Part shown: one piece after another, positions 33,681-42,292 of the stretch
Numbering within the stretch: the stretch's first letter is position 1
How the letters are laid out: the number at the start of each line of letters is the position of its first letter
Origin: an uncultured Ruminococcus sp.
GTDB lineage: Bacteria > Bacillota > Clostridia > Oscillospirales > Acutalibacteraceae
Length of the DNA stretch: 64,000 nucleotides
Reading direction: 5' to 3'
NCBI GenBank assembly: GCA_900543095.1
Contig: UQQD01000001.1
Location: 1-64,000 of the forward strand
Made by a program: the position numbers and the translations under genes
Notes under the pieces: model-generated
Told to the model about the DNA's origin: nothing
What the model saw: only the letters and a program-made list of their open reading frames with translations
Database searches by the model: none

Positions 33681-35369
33681 TTACTGATACTGTGTGTATA
33701 ACAAACAGCTTGCTATACAGAATACGGCGACAAGTCCCGATATTGCGTATTTTATGATTTTTGAGTTTAGGCTGTTATTAAGGTTTTTGAGCATAAGCCC
33801 CAATCCCATTGCACACAAAACTATAAGCGGAGTACAGTAACGTATGTTGTATGTGCAGGTGAACGGGAACTTAAAGCAGAAGGAATAATATGATATTACA
33901 AATACAGAAAATAATATAATATAAAATATCCTTACGGGAAGATCAATGTTGCTTTTTTTTCTTATCATAGAAACAAAAAATGCGACGGTACATATCAAAA
34001 ACAGAATGATTGACAAATAAAACAGTGTGTATGTCAGTGCGCTGCCGACGTTTGAAAGGTCTGATACGTTTGAGCTTTCGTCAAAAACTGCGGTTTTAAA
34101 AAGACCGAGCGTCGGATTGGTTTCTACTCCGTATGTTCCGTGTACAAATGGATAATCAAGCCGTCCCGGAGAAAAGAAATCAAGCAGGCGGGTGCCCAAA
34201 GGAAGATTTCCGGAATATTGAAGGTTGTTTTCGCCAAGGTAGGGGATATATGTTACAGGAACCCTGAACATAATAAAATTCCTAAATTGCCACCAAAGTC
34301 CGAGCGGCGCACAGATAACTCCGAAAAGCAGATATTGCAGTATGTATTTGAGAATGTTTTTATTGTCCTTTATCAGCGTGTACAAAAACAAAAATGCAAT
34401 GGGAGGAGCGACAATCCAAGCCGAAAGCTTTGTCATCATTCCCAGACCTACGCAAAGCGCAAGAAAGACAATGTTAATAAAACTGCGGTTTTTATACCAT
34501 TTAAAAGACCACAATACAGAAAGCAAAATCAGAAGAATTGACAGAATATCGTTGTTGAACGAGCCGCCCAGCCTGATAAAGGTCGGGTGGAAGCACACTA
34601 TCGACATTGCGATGACAAGAGGAAGATTATTAAGCTTTACTGCTTTGAACAGCCTGTATGAAACGACCATACAAAGCGACGAATAGGTCATAGGCAGGAT
34701 TTGCAGTGCTTCGCACGCCACGGAATACGGCATCCCGAAAACCGTAAAAAGCCTGAGCAATAAAGCCATAATCATATGATGAAACGGCGGGTGATAGAAC
34801 TGCCAAACAGTCCTTACGTCAAAATCGGGCAGCACAAGACCGTTGTTGTACCAATATTCGATATAATTTGAATGTCCGCCGTAATCGGTGCCGAAATATC
34901 CGACGTCGTGCTGCCTTTGGGTGCTGTCGGTGCATAATACATACATAAGTCTGAGTGCAATTCCGCTTAATATAAGAATTGCAACAAATTCACGGGTGCC
35001 GAGGCAACCGCATTTTTTTAAAACATATGCAAGTCCGACCATACCGACAACAAAAAGCAAAAACATAACCGTTACATTATTTTTGCTTAGGTTTATCAAA
35101 AATAAGCATATAACTGTATATGCGATTCCCGATATAAACAGTATTGCTGTTTTGCCGATGCTTTTGCCCCTGCCTGCAAAAAGTGCGATAACAGCCGATA
35201 AAGCGCCGCCGATAAGCAAAGCGCAGACAAGACTGAAAATGTTGATATTCTCAAGTTGGCAAAGACCGAACGGCAGGGTTAAAATACAGGCTAAAGCCGT
35301 ACACACATAAGGATGCTTTGCGGCTTTGCAGATAAGCATTTCCATAGAATTTGCTTTAGTGTTTTCCAT
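33681..35369 (-). CDS. Membrane glycosyltransferase of the GT39/PMT-like (GT-C) type
   Basis: The 562-residue protein has about 12 or more membrane helices. An extracytoplasmic loop after an early helix carries QRQHDVGYFGTDYGGHSNYIEYWY, where acidic and histidine residues resemble the catalytic first loop of GT-C enzymes. FYHPPFHHMIMA follows, a common GT39-like motif. Such enzymes use lipid-linked sugars to glycosylate lipids, proteins or polymers outside the membrane. It lies downstream of a GtrA-like flippase and a Glf-like flavoprotein, suggesting one surface-glycan pathway. The acceptor is unknown. Confidence 0.82.
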   Translation of the reverse strand: MENTKANSMEMLICKAAKHPYVCTALACILTLPFGLCQLENINIFSLVCALLIGGALSAVIALFAGRGKSIGKTAILFISGIAYTVICLFLINLSKNNVTVMFLLFVVGMVGLAYVLKKCGCLGTREFVAILILSGIALRLMYVLCTDSTQRQHDVGYFGTDYGGHSNYIEYWYNNGLVLPDFDVRTVWQFYHPPFHHMIMALLLRLFTVFGMPYSVACEALQILPMTYSSLCMVVSYRLFKAVKLNNLPLVIAMSIVCFHPTFIRLGGSFNNDILSILLILLSVLWSFKWYKNRSFINIVFLALCVGLGMMTKLSAWIVAPPIAFLFLYTLIKDNKNILKYILQYLLFGVICAPLGLWWQFRNFIMFRVPVTYIPYLGENNLQYSGNLPLGTRLLDFFSPGRLDYPFVHGTYGVETNPTLGLFKTAVFDESSNVSDLSNVGSALTYTLFYLSIILFLICTVAFFVSMIRKKSNIDLPVRIFYIILFSVFVISYYSFCFKFPFTCTYNIRYCTPLIVLCAMGLGLMLKNLNNSLNSKIIKYAISGLVAVFCIASCLLYTQYQ

Positions 35370-35381
35370 AATGCTTCTCCG

Positions 35382-36947
35382 TTACTTTTCGTTTTTGGTT
35401 TCGTGATATTCTTTTTCGGTATTCACGTTCCAGACGTCGGTTTTGTCAAGGCTGTTGTTCTTGATAGACTTGACGGCATTTATCGCCGTCAGCATAGAAT
35501 GATCCATATTGTTGTAGCGGTGCTGACCGTTTCTTCCGACGCAGAAAAGGTTTTTGTATTTGTTGAGATATTCTATCACGTCGTCAAAATTTTCATATGT
35601 GTCAAAGTATGCGGGATATGCTTTTTTGACCTTTTCACGGTGGGCGTCAAGCACATTGTCTTTGTCGATAACCCCCATTTTTGTAAGCTCGTTCTTTGCA
35701 AATTCGATACATTCTTCATCGCTCATATTCCAAAAGCCGTCGCCCTCTTTACAGAAATATTCAAGACCTATCCAAACGGTGTTCTCGGGCTGTTTTACCA
35801 TATAAGGCGACCAGTTGTTAAAAATTTGAATACGTCCCAGCTTTACGCCCGTATCCTGAACGTATATCCAGCAGTCGGGAACGATGTTTCCGAGAGTTTT
35901 TTTCTCGGTTTCGTTTACAAGGTTAAGCTTGCTTAAAAGCAATCCTACCGTAACAAAGTCGCGGTAGGGAAGCCCCTCTGCGTTATCGGTTATGTTCTTG
36001 GGCACTCCGTTCATTCCGCCCACAAGATCCTTGACGGGCATTGACGAGATTACAATGTCGGCGTCAAAGGTTCTTTTTCCGTCCTCGGTTTCACAAACGA
36101 CGGATTTTATCCTGTCGCCCTCTGTGACAATGTCAACGGCTTTGCAGTTTTTGATAAGAGTTGCGCCTGAAGCCAGGGCTTTTTCGGCGGCAAGCTCCCA
36201 AAGCTGACCCGGACCGAACTTCGGATACCAGTATTGCTCAATCAAAGAGGTTTCAACATCTTTGTTGTCCTTTTTTCCGCCGAAGGCCTTTTTGAACATA
36301 TCCTTTACAAGCGCCCTGACAGACAGCCCTTTGACTCTTTGCGAACCCCAGTCTGCGGAAATTTCACGGGGGTGCCTGCCCCAAAGCTTTTCGGTATAGC
36401 CCTCAAAAAACATACTGTACAGTTTTTTTCCGAACCTGTTGATATAAAAGTTTTCGAGCGAGGTTTCGGGAAGCTTATGAACAGAAGATTTCAGATATGA
36501 AAATCCGGCTTTCACAGTTGTTGCAAATCCCATATTTTTTATTGTTTGAGGCTTCATACTTATCGGATAATCAAAAAATTTGCGGTTGTAGTAAATGCGT
36601 GACACCCTGTCCCTCACGAGCATAACAACATCCTCAGTTTCGGGATCGGGTCCGTTTTCCGAAAGCGGTTTTTCACGGTCAAGCACCTTGTCGTCATAGG
36701 ACTGAGCGCCCTGAAGCGGCATAAGGTCGCTCCACCACTGCATAATCTCATTGTTTTTTGAAAAAAACCTGTGTCCGCCGATGTCCATTCGGTTTCCGTT
36801 ATGTCTTACGGTTTGGCTGATACCGCCCAAAGCGTCGCTTTCCTCGATTATCGTGACTTCATATTCATCTTTTCCGTTGTCCTTTAGCAGTTCAACGGCA
36901 GCAGTAAGTCCTGCAGGACCTGCACCGATTATCAGTACTTTTTTCAT
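35382..36947 (-). CDS. FAD-dependent oxidoreductase related to UDP-galactopyranose mutase
   Basis: The 521-residue flavoprotein begins MKKVLIIGAGPAGLTAAVELL (dinucleotide fold). GGISQTVRHNGNRMDIGGHRFFSK, just after the first strand, is typical of the Glf/amine-oxidase-like group in polysaccharide loci. LWGRHPREISADWGSQRVKGLS and the late NGQHRYNNMDHSM support that assignment. It may act on a nucleotide sugar or lipid-linked sugar; the exact reaction is not known. It sits in an operon between gtrA and the GT39-like gene. Confidence 0.8.
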   Translation of the reverse strand: MKKVLIIGAGPAGLTAAVELLKDNGKDEYEVTIIEESDALGGISQTVRHNGNRMDIGGHRFFSKNNEIMQWWSDLMPLQGAQSYDDKVLDREKPLSENGPDPETEDVVMLVRDRVSRIYYNRKFFDYPISMKPQTIKNMGFATTVKAGFSYLKSSVHKLPETSLENFYINRFGKKLYSMFFEGYTEKLWGRHPREISADWGSQRVKGLSVRALVKDMFKKAFGGKKDNKDVETSLIEQYWYPKFGPGQLWELAAEKALASGATLIKNCKAVDIVTEGDRIKSVVCETEDGKRTFDADIVISSMPVKDLVGGMNGVPKNITDNAEGLPYRDFVTVGLLLSKLNLVNETEKKTLGNIVPDCWIYVQDTGVKLGRIQIFNNWSPYMVKQPENTVWIGLEYFCKEGDGFWNMSDEECIEFAKNELTKMGVIDKDNVLDAHREKVKKAYPAYFDTYENFDDVIEYLNKYKNLFCVGRNGQHRYNNMDHSMLTAINAVKSIKNNSLDKTDVWNVNTEKEYHETKNEK

Positions 36948-36961
36948 CTAATTGTTTCTCC

Positions 36962-37444
36962 TTAACGGTTGTCACATTTCGGTTCTCTGTATAGTATGAT
37001 GCGCCGTGCGGCGTAATTCCAGATAAGTACAATTACTGTCGATATGATCCACACGAGCATATAGTGTAATCCGAGCGCTGTGTGAAACGCCCACAAAAGC
37101 GCCTCTTTAATTAACAGTCCTACCACTCCGATTATACCGTAGGTGACAAATTCGCCAAAGGAGTTGGTGCGGCTGCTTTTCTCCTGAAACACAAAAAATT
37201 TTGACAGTACAAAATTTGCCGTAAGCCCCAAAGCGAACGCAACGGCTTGTGAAACAAATATCAATACGCTGTTGTCGTCGCCGAAAATAAAGTGTTGAAT
37301 GAGCCATAGTGCGCCGCCCTCAACAAGAGTTGCAATGCCGCCGACAAAGCAATATCGGAAAAATTGTATAAATACATTATTGGTTTTTGTATAAAAAACG
37401 CCTTTAAAATCCAATTTGACTATAAGCGCAAGCAGTTCTTTCAA
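36962..37444 (-). CDS. GtrA-like family membrane protein
   Basis: The 160-residue protein has four membrane helices. FFRYCFVGGIATLVEGGALWLI and NFVLSKFFVFQ match the GtrA family, which helps to move polyprenyl-phosphate-linked sugars across the membrane. The start is TTG with GGGTGA upstream. It is the first gene of the operon with the flavoprotein and glycosyltransferase. Its leader is long and structured. Confidence 0.9.
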   Translation of the reverse strand: MKELLALIVKLDFKGVFYTKTNNVFIQFFRYCFVGGIATLVEGGALWLIQHFIFGDDNSVLIFVSQAVAFALGLTANFVLSKFFVFQEKSSRTNSFGEFVTYGIIGVVGLLIKEALLWAFHTALGLHYMLVWIISTVIVLIWNYAARRIILYREPKCDNR

Positions 37445-37478
37445 ATTATCACCCTGAATTAAATCAGATTATTACTAA

Positions 37479-37604
37479 GTAACCACTGATAACTTAATTG
37501 CAGAAGTCACCTGCGTAATATGCCGGCGTTACTGCGGCTTGTTTTTCCAACACGGCGAGAAATCTGACAGCGCTATATGCACAAACAACTTAATCAGTGT
37601 TTAC
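37479..37604 (-). ncRNA. Predicted structured leader RNA of the gtrA operon
   Basis: Read on the minus strand, GTAAACACTGAT (37604-37593) at the predicted transcript start pairs with ATCAGTGGTTAC (37490-37479) in 11 of 12 positions. The helix continues with TAAGTTG/CAATTAA after a 3-base bulge. Inside are a TGTT-GGAAA-AACA hairpin, GTAAC/GTTAC-type and GCAG/CTGC arms. The closed domain is 126 nt and ends 35 bases before the gtrA start. No known riboswitch consensus is recognised. Confidence 0.55.
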
Positions 37605-37610
37605 CTAAAC

Positions 37611-37639
37611 ATTATATATAATTCAAATTATGATGTCAA
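37611..37639 (-). promoter_or_regulatory. Promoter of the gtrA operon
   Basis: On the minus strand, perfect TTGACA (37634-37639), 17 bases, perfect TATAAT (37611-37616). The start is expected near 37604, the first base of the leader helix. Confidence 0.9.
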
Positions 37640-37675
37640 ATTCTCCGCTATGTCTCTTACCGCCGTAATAATCGG

Positions 37676-37704
37676 TTGACAAAAACGCATTTCTTGAGTA
37701 TAAT
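37676..37704 (+). promoter_or_regulatory. Promoter of the tRNA-Leu region
   Basis: Perfect TTGACA (37676-37681), 17 bases, perfect TATAAT (37699-37704), divergent from the gtrA promoter. The transcript would start at about 37711, just before the tRNA half-gene. Confidence 0.9.
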
Positions 37705-37718
37705 ATCAGTTGTCAAAT

Positions 37719-37753
37719 GCGGGTGTGGTGGAATTGGCAGACACGCAAGATTT
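37719..37753 (+). pseudogene. 5' half of a tRNA-Leu gene
   Basis: GCGGGTGTGGTGGAATTGGCAG and the following ACACGCAAGATTTTGG match the acceptor 5' strand, D arm and anticodon arm of the intact tRNA-Leu 107 bases downstream. The anticodon stem's second half, T arm and matching 3' acceptor strand are missing. TCTTG near 37806 could pair with CAAGA but nothing tRNA-like follows it. A remnant of a duplicated tRNA gene is the simplest view. Confidence 0.6.
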
Positions 37754-37825
37754 TGGTCACACTACCTCGGTGAAACAATTTAATATTTTGATTTTCGTAA
37801 GTTTATCTTGTTGAAATACACACGT

Positions 37826-37910
37826 GCGGGCGTGGCGGAATTGGCAGACGCGCTAGATTTAGGTTCTAGTGTCAACCGATGTGCAGGTTCAAGTCCTGTC
37901 GCCCGCACCA
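37826..37910 (+). tRNA. tRNA-Leu (anticodon TAG), CCA encoded
   Basis: The acceptor GCGGGCG pairs with CGCCCGC, the D arm has GGAATTGGCAGAC, the anticodon stem CTAGA/TCTAG holds loop TTTAGGT with anticodon TAG, and the T arm is CAGG-TTCAAGT-CCTG. The variable arm GTCAACCGATG is rather short for tRNA-Leu. It reads CUA and probably other CUN codons. Confidence 0.95.
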
Positions 37911-37914
37911 GTAT

Positions 37915-37956
37915 GAGTGTTCATAACGGACTTAACGTTGTGAACACTCTTTTTTA
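37915..37956 (+). terminator. Terminator after tRNA-Leu
   Basis: GAGTGTTCA pairs with TGAACACTC, with an inner TAACG/CGTTG helix, followed by TTTTTT. Confidence 0.9.
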
Positions 37957-38250
37957 TTCAATTTCATCCGGTATGTATTCGGTGAGCAGGTTTCGTGCCT
38001 GCTCACCTTTCGTCTTATGCTGATCTTGGCAATTATATCTTGAAATACAAGGAGTTTTGTCACAATCTGGCACATTCCGACAGCGGACGATTAAAATTTT
38101 TGCTTAAATTCAAAAGCTATACGGTTATAAAAATGTATAATGCTTTGCGCTCACTATTTTGGAGAATTAAAAAATAATTCTATAATAGAATAATGCAATA
38201 AATTAACACCTATATACAAAAAATATTGCTGATTTTAGCTTATTTTTTAG
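37957..38250. other. Intergenic stretch with a strong hairpin, no gene seen
   Basis: A perfect 10-bp stem GGTGAGCAGG/CCTGCTCACC (37981-38007, loop TTTCGTG) is followed by TTTCGTCTT and could be a second, weaker terminator for either direction. From 38010 to 38250 the sequence is AT-rich, with no coding pattern or clear motif. Confidence 0.6.
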
Positions 38251-38279
38251 TTGACAAAGGCGAAAACCTTTTGTATAAT
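38251..38279 (+). promoter_or_regulatory. Promoter of DUF177-rpmF
   Basis: Perfect TTGACA (38251-38256), 17 bases, perfect TATAAT (38274-38279), about 45 bases before the start codon. Confidence 0.9.
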
Positions 38280-38330
38280 AATAAACAGCGTTTTAATATG
38301 CGTTTATGCGGTCAACTTTGAGGTGCAGAT

Positions 38331-38825
38331 ATGCTTTTTGAGCTTAAATCCGTCTTTCAGAACGACGGCGAAACAAAAGAGCTTTGCTATAAGCTTGATA
38401 TGGCGGATATTGATATTGACGGTGTTTTTCCATTCAAAACTCCTGTCGGTGTTACCGCAAAGGCTCACAACAGAGCAAGTCTAATTACTCTTGACATTAA
38501 CTGTAAATTCGATTATACCCGATTTTGCGACAGATGCGGAAAAGAGTTTACACGGCAAATGGATATGAACTTTTCGCATAAGCTTGCCCAAACTCTTGTT
38601 GACGACGGCAATGACGACTATATTGAAACACCCGATTTTAAACTTGAGCTTGACGAGGTTATTGTAACAGATATTCTTTTGTCATTACCTCAAAAGAATT
38701 TGTGCAGAAGCGACTGCAAGGGTTTATGCCCTAAATGCGGTCAAAACCTCAACGAGGGGGAATGTTCCTGTGACAAGCGGAATATTGACCCAAGGCTTGA
38801 GAGTCTTAAACAGCTTATTAACTAA
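38331..38825 (+). CDS. yceD: DUF177 (YceD) family protein, 23S rRNA accumulation factor
   Basis: The 164-residue protein belongs to the family that is nearly always encoded directly before rpmF and is linked to 23S rRNA processing or 50S assembly. The family core is visible as CDRCGKEF and the C-terminal CKGLCPKCGQNLNEGEC with several cysteines that may bind zinc. rpmF follows after 27 bases. Confidence 0.93.
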   Translation: MLFELKSVFQNDGETKELCYKLDMADIDIDGVFPFKTPVGVTAKAHNRASLITLDINCKFDYTRFCDRCGKEFTRQMDMNFSHKLAQTLVDDGNDDYIETPDFKLELDEVIVTDILLSLPQKNLCRSDCKGLCPKCGQNLNEGECSCDKRNIDPRLESLKQLIN

Positions 38826-38852
38826 GAGATATAACATAAGGAGGTCTTTGTA

Positions 38853-39041
38853 ATGGCAGTACCAAAGAGTAAAACATCACACGCAAGAAAGAGCTCAAGA
38901 CGTTCAACTGTATGGAAGCTTGACGCTCCGACACTTACAACTTGTCCAAACTGCGGTGAGCTTACAGCAGCTCACAAGGCTTGCAGCAACTGTGGTATGT
39001 ATAACGGCAGACAGGTTATCGTAAAGAAAGATGCACAGTAA
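38853..39041 (+). CDS. rpmF: 50S ribosomal protein bL32
   Basis: The 62-residue protein starts AVPKSKTSHARKSSRRS and has a four-cysteine zinc ribbon, TCPNCGELTAAHKACSNCGMY, so this is the zinc-binding form. AAGGAGG precedes the ATG. Confidence 0.97.
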   Translation: MAVPKSKTSHARKSSRRSTVWKLDAPTLTTCPNCGELTAAHKACSNCGMYNGRQVIVKKDAQ

Positions 39042-39065
39042 TCATTTTTGCATTTAAGAACACTA

Positions 39066-39097
39066 TGGGCGGCAGGCATCTGTACGCCCTTTTGTTT
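39066..39097 (+). terminator. Probable terminator after rpmF
   Basis: GGGCG pairs with CGCCC across a 13-base loop, followed by TTTTGTTTT. From here to 39285 no gene is seen; a CGCACAAC/GTTGTTATGCG hairpin (39169-39190) and the palindrome ATTAAAGCTTTAAT (39210-39223) precede der and could be regulatory. Confidence 0.6.
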
Positions 39098-39285
39098 TGT
39101 CTGTGATTATTTTGGCATACTAATATTAATCTTTATCTGAATTTTTTAATATCTGTTGAGTTAAATTCCGCACAACTGTGTTGTTATGCGAAATTTTCCG
39201 TTTACGGCTATTAAAGCTTTAATTAAAGATTATATAGAATTGAGTATAAAACAACTGCTTAACAACGGAAAGGTATTGTGGTTAT

Positions 39286-40608
39286 ATGAACAAACCCGTA
39301 ATAGCCATAGTGGGACGCCCCAATGTGGGCAAATCAACGCTTTTTAACAAACTCATCGGTCAGCGAATGTCCATTGTTGACGACACGCCCGGAGTTACCC
39401 GTGACAGAATCTACGGCGAGGTCGAGTGGTGCGGAAAAAAGGCGTTTATTGTAGATACAGGAGGAATTGAGCCGAATTCCGACGATATAATTTTGTCACA
39501 AATGCGCCGTCAGGCACAGCTTGCGATTGATACCGCAAGCGCAATAATACTTGTTACCGATTTAAAGTCGGGACTTGTGGCGACTGATATGGACGTTGCT
39601 CAAATGCTTCAGAAGTCGGGCAAGCCCGTCGTTCTTTGCGTAAACAAGTGTGACGGAGTGGGTGAGCCGGACCCCGAATTTTATGAATTTTATAATCTCG
39701 GACTCGGCGAGCCTGTTCAGGTTTCGGCTGTTCACGGCCACGGCACGGGAGATTTGCTTGACCGTGTGTTTGAGTGCCTTGACTTCGGTGATAATGAGCC
39801 TGAGGACGATGAAATAATCAAGGTTGCCGTTATCGGCAAGCCTAATGCGGGAAAATCCTCGCTTATTAATAAGATAACAAACGAAGAACGCTGTATTGTG
39901 TCCGATATTGCAGGTACAACAAGAGATACGATAGATACGCTTGTTGAAAACAAGTTCGGCAGGTTCAGCTTAACCGACACCGCAGGACTTCGCCGACAGA
40001 GCAAAATATATGATAATATCGAAAAATACAGCATTATCCGTGCAAAAATGGCGATTGAGCGCAGTGACGTATGTGTGATAATGATAGACGCTACCGAGGG
40101 CGTGACCGAACAGGACACAAAGGTTGCGGGTCTTGCTCATGAAGCGGGCAAGGCGTGTATTCTTGCGGTCAACAAGTGGGACGCTGTTGAAAAGAACGAC
40201 AAAACTATGCAGGAATTCCGAAAAAAGCTCGATGCCGATTTTGCGTTTATGTCTTATGCTCCGCAAGTCTTTATCTCGGCAAAAACAGGTATGAGAATTG
40301 ACAAGCTGTTTGAATTTATTGTGAGCGCAAACGAGTCCGCAGGCCGCCGAATAAGAACGGGTATGCTTAACGAGCTTTTGGCTCAGGCAACGACAAGAGT
40401 TCAGCCGCCGTCTGACAAGGGTAAGCGACTAAAGATTTTTTATATGACTCAGGCTTCAACAAAGCCGCCGACATTCGTATTTTTCTGCAATAACGCTCAG
40501 CTTTTTCATTTTTCGTATCAGCGTTATCTTGAAAACAGGATAAGAGAGGCGTTCGGACTTGAGGGAACGCCGATAAGAATAATTATCAGGGAACGGGGAG
40601 ATAAGTAA
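39286..40608 (+). CDS. der: Ribosome-assembly GTPase Der (EngA)
   Basis: The 440-residue protein has two tandem GTPase domains: GRPNVGKST (G1), DTPGVTRDR, DTGG and NKCD in the first, then GKPNAGKSS (about 185), AGTTRDTID, DTAGL and NKWD in the second. A C-terminal KH-like domain follows, ending IRIIIRERG. Der acts in 50S subunit maturation. The plsY ATG overlaps its stop as TAATG. Confidence 0.97.
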   Translation: MNKPVIAIVGRPNVGKSTLFNKLIGQRMSIVDDTPGVTRDRIYGEVEWCGKKAFIVDTGGIEPNSDDIILSQMRRQAQLAIDTASAIILVTDLKSGLVATDMDVAQMLQKSGKPVVLCVNKCDGVGEPDPEFYEFYNLGLGEPVQVSAVHGHGTGDLLDRVFECLDFGDNEPEDDEIIKVAVIGKPNAGKSSLINKITNEERCIVSDIAGTTRDTIDTLVENKFGRFSLTDTAGLRRQSKIYDNIEKYSIIRAKMAIERSDVCVIMIDATEGVTEQDTKVAGLAHEAGKACILAVNKWDAVEKNDKTMQEFRKKLDADFAFMSYAPQVFISAKTGMRIDKLFEFIVSANESAGRRIRTGMLNELLAQATTRVQPPSDKGKRLKIFYMTQASTKPPTFVFFCNNAQLFHFSYQRYLENRIREAFGLEGTPIRIIIRERGDK

Positions 40609-41321
40609 TGGATTTTTATCTGGATTTTTTCGCCGATAATTGGTGGAGATTTATAATTGCGGCGGTTGCGGCATATCTTCTCGGCAGTATAAATACCGCA
40701 ATCGTCGTTACAAAGGTTGCAACCAAGGGCAGGCAGGATATCCGTGAGCTGGGAAGCGGAAACGCAGGCTTTACAAACGTACTTCGCAGCGTCGGGAAAG
40801 TCCCGGCAATAATAACAATAGTGTGCGATGCATTGAAATGTAACATTGCGGTTTTATTCGGCGGATTTATATTTTCGTTTATTGCCGCAGACAGTCAGAT
40901 ATTGTCAAGCGAATTTATTAATTTCGGAAAGTATGTTGCGGGAATTTTCTGCATTTTGGGACATTCCTATCCCGTCTACTTCAGATTCAAGGGCGGCAAG
41001 GGCGTTGTTGCCGCCGCCGCACTTATGCTTACGGAGGACTGGCGTGTATTCCTTCTGATAATCGCAACCTTCCTTATAATTTTCTTTGCTACAAAGATAA
41101 TTTCACTTGCAAGCATAGTTTGTGCGTCGCTGTATGCTGTTTATACATTCCTTATGACATTTCTGTTTGACTATTTGCAGTACGGTTATTCAATAGTATA
41201 TGTAATTATGTCAACATCTGCGGCTCTGATAATAGGTGTGTTTGTGGTTGTCAAGCACAAATCCAACATCGGCAGACTTATAAGGGGCGAAGAAAAGAAA
41301 ATCTCCGCTAAAAAGAATTGA
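40608..41321 (+). CDS. plsY: Glycerol-3-phosphate acyltransferase PlsY
   Basis: Membrane enzyme that transfers the acyl group from acyl-phosphate to glycerol 3-phosphate, the first step of phospholipid synthesis. The 237-residue protein shows the family motifs GSINTAIV, the GSGNAGFTNVLR substrate loop, and GHSYPVYFRFKGGKGVVAA. It is translationally coupled to der. A long gap-filling loop near residue 80 makes it slightly larger than usual. Confidence 0.95.
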   Translation: MDFYLDFFADNWWRFIIAAVAAYLLGSINTAIVVTKVATKGRQDIRELGSGNAGFTNVLRSVGKVPAIITIVCDALKCNIAVLFGGFIFSFIAADSQILSSEFINFGKYVAGIFCILGHSYPVYFRFKGGKGVVAAAALMLTEDWRVFLLIIATFLIIFFATKIISLASIVCASLYAVYTFLMTFLFDYLQYGYSIVYVIMSTSAALIIGVFVVVKHKSNIGRLIRGEEKKISAKKN

Positions 41322-41386
41322 CGTATTGACCTTGCACAATATTAGTTGTAAAATATATACGGAATATTTTTGAAAGGAAGATTTGC

Positions 41387-41728
41387 TTGGCAGATTGTAT
41401 TTTTTGTAAGATAGTTGACGGCTCGATTCCGTCAAAAAAGGTTTATGAGGACGACAAGATACTTGCGTTTTATGACCTTGAGCCTCAGGCACCCGTTCAT
41501 GTGCTTGTTGTGCCCAAACAGCATATTTGCTGTGCAAACGCCGTGGACGAAACCAACGCCGACGTTGTTGCACATATATTTATCAAGATACCCGAAATCG
41601 CAAAAAAGCTTAAACTTGATAACGGCTACAGAATAGTAAACAACTGCGGAGAAGACGGTTGTCAGAGTGTAAAGCATATGCACTTTCATATTCTCGGCGG
41701 CAAAAAATTAAACGGTACTATGTGTTGA
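41387..41728 (+). CDS. HIT family (HinT-like) nucleotide-binding protein
   Basis: The 113-residue protein is a histidine-triad hydrolase of the HinT group, which cleaves adenosine 5'-phosphoramidates and acyl-adenylates. DCIFCKIVDGSIPSKKVYED is the typical opening, with a CxxC pair, and HMHFHILGG is the histidine triad. The TTG start has GAAAGGAAG upstream. Confidence 0.94.
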   Translation: MADCIFCKIVDGSIPSKKVYEDDKILAFYDLEPQAPVHVLVVPKQHICCANAVDETNADVVAHIFIKIPEIAKKLKLDNGYRIVNNCGEDGCQSVKHMHFHILGGKKLNGTMC

Positions 41729-41740
41729 GGAGAAAAGGAA

Positions 41741-42277
41741 ATGGCTACATACAAAATGAAGATTGCAGGTCTTGAACGTGAGCTTGAGATGTTTCCTGTC
41801 AGCAACAAGCTTGACATTGCCGCATTTATTATGTTCGGCGATGTTGAAATCACAAAAAAAGCCGCTGAAGAACTGCTGAAAATTTGTCCCGAACACGATG
41901 TTGTTGTAACTGCCGAAGCAAAGGGAATTCCGCTTTGTTACGAAATGGCTCGACAGGGCTGTCAGAATTACGTCGTTGCACGCAAGGGCGTAAAGGTTTA
42001 TATGCGTAATCCTATTGAAGTACAGGTCCACTCGATAACCACTCAAGATGACCAAGAGCTTTATTTGGGCGAAAATGATGTTGAGTTTTTGAAAGATAAG
42101 CGTGTGCTTATTGTTGATGATGTTATTTCAACGGGTGAAAGCCTGAATGCGCTTGAAAACCTTGTTGCACAAACCGGTGCAAAAATTGTCGGCAAGGCTG
42201 CCGTGCTTGCAGAGGGCGACGCAAAGGAAAGAAAAGATATAATTTATCTTGAAGAGCTTCCGCTGTTCTTTAAGTAA
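41741..42277 (+). CDS. Phosphoribosyltransferase family protein
   Basis: The 178-residue protein has the PRPP-binding motif VLIVDDVISTGES (about 120-132) and, earlier, TAEAKGIPLCYEMARQG in the position of the purine phosphoribosyltransferase hood. The layout is adenine/xanthine phosphoribosyltransferase-like, but neither base specificity nor activity is certain; such proteins can also be regulators. It is 12 bases after the HIT gene and 15 before comEC. Confidence 0.85.
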   Translation: MATYKMKIAGLERELEMFPVSNKLDIAAFIMFGDVEITKKAAEELLKICPEHDVVVTAEAKGIPLCYEMARQGCQNYVVARKGVKVYMRNPIEVQVHSITTQDDQELYLGENDVEFLKDKRVLIVDDVISTGESLNALENLVAQTGAKIVGKAAVLAEGDAKERKDIIYLEELPLFFK

Positions 42278-42292
42278 TTTACGGAGAAATTT

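Noticed and set aside
37719..37830. tRNA-Leu with an anticodon-loop intron (CAAGA ... TCTTG)
   Set aside because: After TCTTG there is no variable arm, T arm or matching acceptor strand, so it cannot be a complete split gene.
37808..38023. 71-codon ORF across the tRNA-Leu
   Set aside because: It is translated tRNA and terminator sequence.
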